A DNA stretch of 64,000 nucleotides from Piper betle (lineage: Eukaryota; Streptophyta; Magnoliopsida; Piperales; Piperaceae). The stretch is taken from contig JAURVB010001694.1 in assembly GCA_033002965.1 (NCBI GenBank), positions 59,711 through 123,710 of the forward strand, in the 5' to 3' direction. The position numbers were made by a program, and so were the translations under genes. The notes under the pieces were generated by a model. That model had not been told where the DNA came from, made no database searches, and was given only the letters and a program-made list of their open reading frames with translations. Positions 35,725-47,605 of the stretch are shown here, in pieces. Each line of letters starts with the position of its first letter. Position 1 is the stretch's first letter.

Positions 35725-37335
35725 CTTTCATGTTAGTCTTCCATCTTCCCTGTCACATTGGAAAGAGCTGTAGATCAGCAGCAATGGAAGCTGTATAAAA
35801 TACATTCATGCAAGTATTCCAATATACACCAACGAGTAAGACAAATGCAACGATTATAAATTAATGTAGTTTGTAGCAGGAATCTCATGTAACAAGGAAG
35901 AAGACGCAGCAAATGCGCTCCCCTTTCATTGGCATTGACCATTTACTTAACTACTGTAAGATCGGGTCAGGCCAGTAACAGCAAAAAAGACAGATTCAAG
36001 CAGGGTAGAGACGAGGTCCCCCCCAATCCAAGCACACGAAAGGTTGAATCTTCCTCTTCCCAGCAGTCCCCAGGACCCCATCCCACTTCTTCCAATTTTG
36101 TCCGGCGTTGTATCACCCATCCTAACTCGGTAAAACTTTTTGGTAGAAGCTGGTTGGAACAGAAGAGTGGCCAATTAATGAGGGGGCTCCCCTTTCATTG
36201 GCATTGACCATTTACTTAACTACTGTAAGATCGGGTCAGGCCAGTAACAGCAAAAAGACAGATTCAACCAGGGTAGAGACGAGGTCCCCCCCAATCCAAG
36301 CACACGAAAGGTTGAATCTTCCTCTTCCCAGCAGTCCCCAGAACCCCATCCCACTTCTTCCAATTTTGTCCGGCGTTGTATCACCCATCCTAACTCGGTA
36401 AAACTTTTGGTAGAAGCTGGTTGGAACAGAAGAGTGGCCAATTAATGAGGGGGCATGGCAAATGGGAATTGAGCCAGGCTGGGGGAAATCAGAGATGGTG
36501 AAGTTTGGGCAGAAGACGACGGAGCATGTGGACAAGGACAAGGTGTAGTAGCAGAGAATCACGGGCTCCCCAACTTCTTGCCACCTTTTACATTCCATAA
36601 TCCATATGTAAGCTCAAAAAAACAGGGCGAGCTTGCACATCAGTAAGAACGAACCTCCATTACAGCACCACTGTCTAAGTATGTTAAACGTACCCAGTCC
36701 CAAAAAAGCAGTTTCTATTCTGGTTATCAAATCATCTCCAATCCCAGTTTATGCAGATTCTTGCAAAACAAAAGAATGATAGCCACAATCAACCGGAAAA
36801 AAACAGGGAGATCATGCTGCTAATGGATGAGCAAATGAGGTGAGAACATGGCATTGTCATCAAAAGATGACTTCTTTGGACGAGTAATAGGAAAATGCTA
36901 ACAACGCAACGCTATCTACCCACAAAAGAACAATAATTTTTCAGATAAAAAAGCCAAACAAACATCACAAAACCATACCGAGCATTGACGTCCTTCACGA
37001 ATTAGCTACACAGCTCCAATTTTCAGACTGCAAAAACCCAAGCTTTGTGCCCACCCGCTTACATTTTCCAGATTTCTTTGAAGAAACGAACTAAGAGCAG
37101 AAAAGGATCAAAGATTCCAACTTTCACCAACCTGGAGCCGAACAAACTTGTTTGAGCTAGCAGCGGTAGATCCACCACCAAAGCTCCAAATTCTGCTCCA
37201 ACATCAAATACTCTCCCGCGAAAAAACAAAACCCAATAAGCTCAACAAGTAGAAGTGCAAGCACTGCAAATGCCAGCTGGGTATATCGGCATTTCCAACA
37301 CTCTAAGCTTCCTCTGTGAGCCGGCCCGCGCGAGG
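35725..37335 (-). promoter_or_regulatory. Probable 5' UTR with large leader intron of the receptor-like pseudokinase
   Basis: On the minus strand a GC-richer leader-like stretch (about 37335-37137) ends in CTCCAG/GTTGGTG. A GTGACAG acceptor before 35749 lies 25 bases upstream of the start codon. This gives a leader intron of about 1.4 kb, an arrangement I recall for this kinase subfamily. A four-codon upstream frame (ATG GAA GAC TAA) sits at 35744-35733, in front of the main ATG at 35724. Confidence 0.45.
35917..36454. repeat. 269-bp direct tandem duplication
   Basis: Unit 1 (35917-36185) and unit 2 (36186-36454) both start GCTCCCCTTTCATTGG and end near CCAATTAATGAGGG. They differ at only a few bases and by single-base length changes in A and T runs. 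They lie in the proposed leader intron of the receptor-like gene, so promoter or intronic elements may be doubled. Confidence 0.92.
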
Positions 37336-39665
37336 AAAGAGAAGTCGGCCATTAGAGCCGGTAAAGGGAGCACTATTAGTATCACCATGTGTATGTGCAG
37401 AGAAGCTCGGACGAGGATGGAGAGCGTGGAAGGTGTGACGGGATTTATTGGCTCGGCTGGCTGTGAGAGTGATGATGGGCATGAGTCCCCTCCATGCCAT
37501 CCTTTGTCATCCCATCAAAAATTAACAACTAATTTGTTAGTTTCTAATACTCGATTACAAAAAATTATCTTTTTTAATTAAGACTAATTAATGTATATTT
37601 AGAAAAGATTAGTATATGTTGATGCCAATTTAACTTATAAGTGTTTAGGCTAAACACAATTTTAAAAAATGTGGATTAGGCAAAAAGGAGGATGATAGGA
37701 CAAGAAGGGAACTTAAACTTACATTTTTTAAGTGGATTTAATATTTAACGGTGATGATGTTTTTAGTTCGAGGAGAATATTTTCATGGACATTTTTATAA
37801 TTTAAACCCAACTAATGTTTTGGAGTGTAGGATTGAAAACGGTGCACATTATGCAAAATAAATAGAAATTAGATATCTCCGTCCATTGAGGTGCATTTTT
37901 TAGCCCTAATCCTGGAATAAAGAAACAAGGTTGGATTAAGAATTGATATTATAATCTTTAGTGTGTTTTTTTAGTAACATAAGGTAGAAGTAGAACGGAA
38001 AATATTAATGTTTCTCTTAAATCAATTTGACCCACCTGTTACCACTTTCTCATCCCTTCCTCTACTATGCATGCCAGTAAATTAAATATGTTCTTGGCAT
38101 GTTGAGTTTTGACATGCATCCCTCTCTTTTGGAGGTCATCATATGAGATACTAATCCAAGCTTGTGGGCAACTGATGTCATGAACCATTGGATCTAGTTG
38201 AAGTGCATGAATGCGCCAGAGAATAACATTACTTTCTTAACAAAATATTCCCCCTTTGCCAGGGAGATGTGAACCTCTGCGTTAGACAGCAGTTCTATTT
38301 TACAGTATGCATAAAATTTGCTCAAAATCTGTGCAAGATGGCATACAAGATGGAGCGCATGGAAATGGCTTGATTCTCTACCCGTTACCAAGATGTTTAT
38401 CGTTTTTTTGGAGGTTAGAGACATGTTTAGTTCAAGTTGACTGTTATCATAACAAATTTGAATATAAAACAATGTGGGTAGCCAGGATTGAACTGTGACA
38501 GCTGATCAAAATCAAAATCAATTCAAACTCCAACTCCTAACCGGGAAAAAATGACCACTTGATGTGGAACTGTGCATTATTCTCAATAGAAGTTAGGTTA
38601 GAGTTGGGTCCAGTTGAGTTCCGTGCAACCTGCTGTCTCCTAATCACCTATAGGTCCCAAAGAAGATGGGATAAGACAATGTTGATGGTTAGAGGACGTT
38701 CATGAGGAAGGTTTGTCAGTGGATTAAACAATTATACGCATAGAACGCACATTAGCTTCGGAACATACAGGTGTGACATGCATGCCTGGGCAACGACGCT
38801 CATATACGAAGCATAAAAGGCCATAAGGTATGGTTGGTAACTTGGTAGCATTCCCAGCATGGAGATGTCAGCCGCACCTAAATTTGTCAACGTTCAATGT
38901 ATGCTATCTGGTGCACCTAAATCTGTCTTTTGAAGGGGTGGTTCTCTTGTTAAAGAGTCAATGCTAGCATCCAAAATAGCATACAACATCTAGTCAATTT
39001 GCTGTTTTTTTTTACCTGCAAGTGTTGATGTTTTGGAGAAAAAATTGAAACAGAAAAAAAATTTGCAAATAGTGATAAAAAAGTTTTATGTTTAAAAGGT
39101 TCTAGTGGATCACAATGAACAACCACAGGTAAACAATTTTATGTTCAATCATTTTAAAGAATACATTAGAACACCCGAATTCGGGTTTGCTAAAAGATCA
39201 CAATAAATCAAAGTTCTTATCAGACATAAGCAAGCTGATTGAAAAATGATCAAGATAATAACCTACACTCAAGTTAATCAACTCAGCTCTCCCAAACTTG
39301 TTTTTTAGGTTAAGCCTCATAACAATACAACAAAACAAGGGTAAAGTACAGTGGTAACAGAACTAGAGGCACAAGAAGCATTATTCTTCTGCAATAAGAT
39401 CTGTGAAGCTTCCAAAAACAAGGATGACCAATGGCCTAGGGACACAATCACATCCATCATCGTCGATCACCCTGTAAATGCGTCAAATATAGAGTATCTC
39501 AGAAGACCCTTGTAGCAAAGAATTGACAGCATTCCCCAACTCAGAATTTCGTGCTTTGATCACTTCCCACCAAGGAAATGGGAAACGAAATGAGGAGTAA
39601 CCTTCAAAGAGTCATCTCAATCTGCAGTTGTCATAAGAGTTCCCCCCAACTCACAATTTGCAGTT
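37336..39665. other. Intergenic region between the receptor-like gene and BLISTER
   Basis: The region holds the upstream region of the receptor-like gene (37336-37600), then AT-rich DNA with no supported gene, then the BLISTER 3' flank (about 39370-39665). Confidence 0.5.
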
Positions 39666-42600
39666 TCATAAGAGTTTGCTAGTTTGCCACTTGAATGGTT
39701 CTCCCGGAAACAATTGTATGATCCATTCTAACATCCTCTCAAACACCTAGTCACATGCACAACTCATAAACATAGAGGATGAGAACTCACTGAAGTTATG
39801 TACACCCTAGACAAAACAAATACCCAAAAAAGTCTGTTCCAATAAATAAATTGTCGACAAATCAAAAGTAAATAATAGGCTTGTTCCTTCATGAAGCATT
39901 ATAGAAGAAGATTTTCAACAAATGAACACGCAACAAAACAGATGTAAATGAATAGCACACCTCGTCTCCTTCATCCAGGAAAGGTGGAGTAGTGTGTTTA
40001 TTATTGACAACCGCAGATTTTTCCTCAATGTTCTCATTTGATATAGATTGAGCGGTCAAAATCTCTAATCTTTGAGTCTGAACTTCCAGTTTTTGTGATA
40101 AAATCTTATTCAAAGCCTTTCAACCATCAAAGCAACATAATCAATTAAAAAAATATTTACAAAACTCAGTTGGTCAGCTGCTCAATTAGACAAGGCGCGA
40201 TAATGATAAATTTCTTAACCAGCGCTTACCTTAAACTCAGAGCATTTAGATGATTTGATGGTCAAGGCTCTCAACAATTCTTCCTTCTCTAATGCAAGCT
40301 GTAAACAAGTCACAAAATGAGGTCTCACTAACACAAATGAGCCAAATGCACAAGTGAACAGAATCTACAAAACAACACAAAAATCTACCTCAGATAATAG
40401 CGAGTCAATGTTTATAATCGTTCTCAGCTGATCGAGAGGAATACTAGTTGGAGCATTTACAGGGCAAGACTCAGGACGCTCAAGCAAAAACAGCTCACCG
40501 GAAACATCTCTTGACTGGATAGAGCCAACTTCACCGATAGGACTAATTGACAGATTTGAAGTGCCAAACTCCAAATTTGAAACTTCAACATCTGAGAAGA
40601 CTCAGCAAAGGATAATTACACAAGTTCAGATTTGTAAATTGCCATAATCTACAATTAAGAATACTTCATAAACCAAAGCCAAATTAAAAATCTCACTATG
40701 CGGCAATTACATATTCGTCACCATCAATTCCCAATTAATTAATTAGGGTAGAATGAGCAAGTTTCCCTTCCACAAGGCACAAATCCATTTTGGCGATGAA
40801 AGACATTCGAAGTCAAAATGACATCTTTACTGTTACTTTGTAAACATCTCCATTTGAAGCAGTTACACATTCACTACCATCACCAATTGCCAATTAATTA
40901 GGGCAGAATCAGCTAGCTTCACGGTCATAATGCATCCACTTTGGTCATGAAAGACATTCAAAGTCAAACTAACATCTTTGCCGATTCATGTTTCAAAACT
41001 AATTATTAGATAGACAAGGGATATCATATATTTGTGGGCATTTATCATCCACAAATAGAGCTGCATATAACTCGTACCACCCAGAATAATGGGATCTCTC
41101 TATCAGGCATACCTAAGTTCTCTGTGGAAGTTGAAGCATTTTTGGTAAAGGAAATAGGTTTGCTCTTGTCAGTGATAACTCTGCTAAAAGATGCTTTTCG
41201 TAGCTTGGACTGCAAAATACTTTTCTCTGACGTATGATGGCTGATGTTAGAATCAAGAGCTCAAGCAGAGGAAAAAAAAAAACATAAAACAAAACACACG
41301 TGCCTTCTTGTAATGCTTCAATTGTGGCAAGAAGTTCGCTATGCTCTTTCTCAAGCCTAGATACTTTCTGCCTGTATTGACACAATAACTTTCTTAAAAA
41401 AAAAGTCATTCTCTCATGTGAATCACAGTATAATAGCTGACAAAATTAGTAATACCAAAGTATAAAACTCATACAATCAAAAAGGTAACTCCTACCCACT
41501 GAGCCCATTAACTTAGGTCGGTTGCCCTTACTTCCTTTCTCGTCTCTCATTTTTGGCTAAACAGATATTTTACAGTTTTCACATTGAGGCATATTCGGCT
41601 AAAGTTTGCCCTATTGGAAATTAGTATTGTCTTCAATGGTCAAAAAAGTTGGGTTCTGACGTATCAGAGTAAGACGGAGAAATATTAGGCATAACTCAAA
41701 GTATTGGCCATGTATATAAAAATTATACAAGATAAGCTTGGTCACTTTAGAAATTTTCATATTGTACACAACGATCCATGTAAGCATACAAGCAAAAGTA
41801 AGCAATTCATTTCAACATTACCAAAAAACCCTCCACATCAAACACTTTAAACATGTTGATACTATAAATTAATACATCTCCACTATGTTTCTCTTATCTC
41901 TCTCATTTTGTATTGACCATGAGGGCAAAATATGGTTTCTTGTTCCAAAATCTTTGAACTTTGCAATGTTAATATATGTCCCAAATATCAGCAATATGGG
42001 CAAATTTTGCCATTATCATTGTCCCAGCATACTACTGATGTCATCAACAGAAAATATTCCGATCCAAGCCATCTGATTATGTAGTATGTAAAGTTTTAAA
42101 CCATTGACCCAAAAGATAAAAACGTACATGTTGGAACTAACTTCAGCACTTGCATTCTCCATCTCCCTTTCCAACTTAAGCTCGTTTGACCTAAATCTGA
42201 GTGCCTAGACAAGTACAAATTGCTCATTTTAACATAATGCATGTGGACAAAAAAATTATATGATAGAAGAAAACATTGTAGCCTATCTCAATGACAAACA
42301 AAATAATCAGCAGTCTTTTAACAAAAGAAATGAGGCAAAACAGACAAAAAAACATGAAATATTATATCAAACATCAGTTGCTTAAGTCATAAATTTAAGC
42401 AAAAATTCATGCAAAACTACAAAATTGAGATCTTTATAAAAAAGCTTTACAGGAAAGTAAATCACACAATTTTTTTGTAACAAATCAAGATCTTTAACAA
42501 CTTCATTGACAAGGATGGCAACCAAACATACTTCCACCAACAAAACAGCACTCTTGGTAGCCTAAGAACACCACAACAACATTATGTAGCCATCATTTTT

Positions 42601-45600
42601 CCATAAGGCATTGCCAACAAAATACACATCAGTATTTATTTGTCTGTGCCAAAATTAGATGAATTGTCTCCATACTAAAAAAAATTTACAGCGAAGAGAC
42701 TAAAAGAATTTTTCAAGAGCAACTATTTATTTGCAATAGTTGGATTTATGTGATAGTAGGCCTAATGTGAAACTCCTAAATTAAGCCAAACGAACTACAA
42801 AAATAAAGCAACTGATGACCATCAAAATATCAAACTAAATATCTTCTCTTCTAACACAATAACCTCAGAAGCCAGCATCTTTGCTCTTTCATCAGCAGCA
42901 CTACATTCTAATCGTGCATTAGCATACTCCACCTTCATAGCTTCTAGAACAGCCTATGGGCAAAAAAGTGAAATAACCTCTATCAATTACGAAGTCTTGA
43001 AGAGATGGGTTGAGGATTGGTGGGGTAAATTAGACATCACAATAGAAGAGAAACGATAAAGAGGATACAGAGCAGCATCTACATATTCTTCATAAAAGTT
43101 AAACCTATAAAACACATGAATTAGTGTGAACGTAATCATGAAAAACAATGCATTGTGCAAGTATTATGAATGCAATTGAGAAACTAAAAGAAGCACGAAG
43201 AAAAAAATGCTATGTGTTGCTTACAGAGTTGGAATCGATAGAAAGAAAATTAGTGAGCTAAGATAACTGCTACTCCTCTTTCTCAAAAAAGCATACAAAA
43301 TAGTTGTGAACCAAAAAGGAAAACTCAGAGGGGCTAAAATACCAGCTGATTTTTAATTTCCTCTTGTAACTTCTCCATATCAGATTTTAGTTGGCGCATA
43401 ACTGTCCCCTGTAAGCAACAAAAAAAGATGCAAGAAGTAATAAAGAAAGGGATACACGAGCATAAATTTTAACAAGTGTCTAATTTTCTTGCTTATCATA
43501 TAACAAAAAAAGAAAAAACTCCAACCTGTGTTATGTACACAAAACTACCTGTTGATTGAAGCTATCAATAAGAGACGAATTTTCAACTGCCAAGGACTCT
43601 GCTAAAGCACACGATGCTTCAAGAGCTCTCTGTAAAGAGAACTTTTCTCGTGTCAGGTCATCAATGTGCTGTAAAAACAAATCTATTGAAGTTATTAAAA
43701 AAATGAAGATAACATTACTTCACTATCAATTAAGAATAAAAGGTCTAGAGAAAATCTTGTAATCTTTCGCAAAGAAAACCGAATTTCAGTGTTTGATTTA
43801 AAATCAGGTTATCTAGAATCCAATTTTAAGACCAGCATAAATTAGGAATTTGCATGAGCAGGGAGAACCGAATCCTGACCTTAACAATAGGACTAAAACC
43901 AAAATTAGTGTTCAGATGGATAATGAATTTGGATTGGGTATGGTTTTCTATTCGACAAAGTTCTTTCAAAAAATATCAGGACTATATCTTTTTAATCCAA
44001 AAAACGATTTGAGCTCCTAAGGGTACACGGGAAATGAACACAATATTCCACCAAACTTAAACCGGATAAATATTAGCTCACATCAGGTCATTGCACATGA
44101 AATGATATTATACTTCCGGGTAATACCAACCAAGATTCATCTTCTCGGGAGTTATAGCTCAACAAATCTCTCTCAACTCTCTTACCATCCAAAAAAATCA
44201 GACATTTGAAAAAATAGGCTATCTTCAATTCCTACTGCAAGCTCCAAGAATAGCATTTCCCACTACATGCTAAAGCAATATCCAGAAATGAATTGACAAA
44301 GAATGGAAGTTTGCATGCAACACAAGAATAAAAATAATTATTAACCTGTTCTAAAGCAGCAAAGTCTTCATATCTGTTAGACGCATGAGTCTCATGCATC
44401 AGAGGGATAATGTGTTCTTTGGTTGTGCTTAATGTATTCGCATAAGATTCTTCCTTAGCTAAGGCATCTGGTAAAATTTCTACAACAATGTTATCCATGC
44501 CTCGGGAAGCTAATGACGAACTATTTCCATAATTAACCCTTAATCTCTCTAAAGCATAAGATTTTTCACCTATTTCATGCTGACAATAAGAATCAAATAA
44601 TGATGGCGAGTTGGGCACAATATTTGGATCTAAGAAGCACGGATGAGCTTGCCAGGCTTGAATTTCAGAAGCCAGAGACGAGCTTTGAGTCGATGAACCT
44701 CTGACATGTACACCAGAACCTAAGAAGAGACTTCCAGAGCTTCTACAAGGTGCACATTTAAGGGACAACTGGGAGTCCCCCTTTCCACAGGACATCTCCT
44801 TTCTCACATCAGAAGACCAGACTCTATTAAATTCACTTCTCATTTCACCACTATAATGGTCATCAGCTGTGGCAGCAGCACCAATAGAGTTAAACATCAT
44901 CCGCGTTATATCTGCCAATAGAATATATCAGTTCAAATAAAAAATAAGTTTTAAACTACCTCTTGAAAAGATAAAAACAAATCAAACAAACTTACCTTCA
45001 TATGGAGCGGATGCGGCTTTATTTTCAGCGAGTAAGTCATATTGCATAACTCTGTTAGTATACCTCTCACTCAAACTAGAAACAACGGGTTGAGCAAAGG
45101 AACCATGATCATGTCTCAATGAAGAGCTGTTAGCTTCTTCAAGCCGATGATTGTGAGTAGGATACAAACCAGAAAGTCGATTATTTTCAGCCTGGTCGGG
45201 AGCTAACTCTAATCTCGCGTCCCGTAATCTTTGAGTGTCATCTAGAGCATTTTTCACTACCACGCCGGGCCTCTCATCCCCAGGGCTACCGTGATGACCA
45301 CTTTCCAATCTATTACTATAGGAACATTCATGTACTAACAAAGCAGGTTTACTGTCAGACGAAGACTTGCGCATTGGCAGTGCCTGATCCTTAACATTAT
45401 CCAGTCCTCGTATGTTTTCTTTCTCACTTTCCAGCAATAGCACATCACGGTAGTCGAAACCATCAGACTGTGATTGTGACCCTGCTACAACCTTCTTCGC
45501 CTTCACTTCCGCCTTCCTTTTCCGGAACTCCTCAAGCTTAACCCAAAACCATCAGACAAAAAAAAACAGCTGATTCCATAAACTATATGTGGATTCAATG

Positions 45601-45785
45601 TCATTTCAATATACCCTTCTTCAAATTTCGCACTCAAAAGCTAATACATTCATGATTCAACAGCTCCCCGCAAAGGACTACAACCAAATTCGACACCAAA
45701 AAACTAAGATGACAAATAAAGGTCGTACCTTGCGCTTGCCGGCTTCAAGGTGCCCCTGCTTCCGGGAACTCTGCGAAGCCGCCAT
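39666..45785 (-). CDS. BLI: BLISTER-like coiled-coil protein, thirteen exons
   Basis: Minus-strand exons: 45729-45785, 44996-45536, 44346-44911, 43549-43668, 43343-43408, 42864-42953, 42142-42204, 41304-41367, 41113-41226, 40389-40591, 40230-40298, 39961-40116 and 39666-39746. All joints are in phase, giving 729 residues (Arabidopsis BLI is about 714). The start RKQGHLEAGKRKLEEFRKRK and the end WIIQLFPGEPF..TSKLL are the family's conserved termini. The middle is a Ser-rich variable region followed by coiled coil (HIDDLTREKFSLQRALEAS, SKLRKAS). BLI is a plant-specific protein reported to interact with the PRC2 component CURLY LEAF and to affect development and stress responses. The intron after 41304 begins GC, not GT. 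Confidence 0.88.
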
Positions 45786-46260
45786 TAAAAAGCAAGCCTC
45801 GCTGGCAATTCTCAGTTTCCCGCCTCGTTCCACCGCTGAAATCTCTCAAACTGACGGCGGAACACAGAGATAAGGGGCAGGTGAGTGAATGAGTTAATGT
45901 GTTGAGCTCCGGCGAGTAAAGGCGTGAGCTTTGGCAGGAAAAAGGGGCGAATTCGTGCCGCCGGCGGCGAACTGGTTCGTCTTCTCCGATTGGAAGCGCG
46001 ATAGTCGCAGCCGTCGTTTTCAAACGGCCAACCGCTCCAACGTTCAATTGGGTTTGAATATTTATTTACTTGATAAAAAATAAAATTTCAAAAAAATTAT
46101 CGCCAATCTTTCATTAAATTTATGAAAATATAAAAGTAAAAAAAAAAATTCAAAAAATATGTGATGTAAATATAAATTTGTTGACCAGGTAAAATTATAT
46201 TTCCCATGTTTGAAAATAATTAGGTGCATGATCTTACGCCAGTAATAATTGTGTGACCCG

Positions 46261-46301
<41 letters not shown>

Positions 46302-47605
46302 GTGAATGACCGAGCTATTAATTAGTAAATTTTATTAAAGATATTTAATGGGTATTGATTTGCTAACAACTAATTGGGTCTTACAATTATATTAAATCTT
46401 ACGACTGATTACCGCTCTGAACATGTTTGTTAACTATTATCTTAGTCATTATATACTAATTTCGTAATTGTGAATTTTTAGAATTTTAATTTTTTTAGAC
46501 TATTTTCAATTTTTGTGAATTATATTGTTGAAGTGACCTTTTTATTTTCAGACGTTTGGTTTTATATATCTTTTGATATGTTCGGATAATTGGTTGTAGA
46601 AGCACAATTTTTCAGTACATTAGAGCCACAAAACTAGTCACTAAATTTGTCACCAATGAAACATCCATTGACTAATACAAATAATTGTATATATAATAAT
46701 CAGAGTGGTAACATGCAAGGTCTTAGAGTCAATAAGGGTGTAAGACTTAATCAAATGTAAAATCAAATCATCTCCTATTAAATATCATTATTCGTGAAAG
46801 TCTTGAATTTTAAATTATAAATGAGTGTTATTACTTGTGTCATTAGGTCTTACCACCAATATTGATTATACCACTTTCTAGCTGATTACTTTCTCATACG
46901 ATAATATTTTCTTAAAAAAACTTGTTGGTCGCACAAGCCTCATGAGTGAAATTCGTACTTTTTATTACCTTAAAAATACTACAACCTCCATTGTTTGCTG
47001 ACAAATAAAAAGAAGATACTGTCATTAGAGGAAAAGGCGTTGTGCAAATTACTGCTCAATCCCAGCAATTTGACTTTGGATCCATGAAAGGTTAAACATC
47101 GAGCATTAAGCTGAGCATATGAAAAATAATTGCATTTAGTTATTTTAGACCTAATACAACATAAGTGTTTTTACCGATTGAAAATTGCCCAATGCCACAG
47201 TACATTGGCTTGCAGATTTTCTAAGAACACCTGTAGGAAATGTTTCTTTACCTTCTTTCTTACCATCCAAAAACAAATGTTATGACTTATGAGCAATATC
47301 TTGAAAGGCTAGCAAAGGTCGTCAAAAGCTCACAAACAAGTGATTAGGTATCTACGAGCAAACAAAGTAAATATCCCTCCTAAAGTTGTCTATTAGTAGA
47401 GAACGAGAACTACATCAGTTTGGCAGGATTCAATTTTCTACAAGTTTTCTGCCGTGATCTAATTGAAGCTATCGATCAGAGGAAGGATCAAGCTGCCCTG
47501 GAATATAAGAAACAAAAAAAAAAACCACTAGCCTACTGCTGTTTATGCTCTTTCAAACGCCAGCGCATGAATAGGATGGTGCTCCATCCACAGTATAACT
47601 TTCTA
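45786..47605. other. BLISTER promoter and AT-rich intergenic DNA
   Basis: 45786-46045 is GC-richer and fits a BLISTER 5' UTR and core promoter. The rest is AT-rich, with a TA microsatellite at about 46264-46299. No gene is supported. Confidence 0.55.
46264..46299. repeat. TA dinucleotide microsatellite
   Basis: An uninterrupted TA run of about 18 units. Confidence 0.9.

Noticed and set aside
39889..39960. Read-through end of BLISTER exon 12
   Set aside because: A downstream exon at 39666-39746 restores the conserved C-terminus, so the read-through stop is probably intronic.
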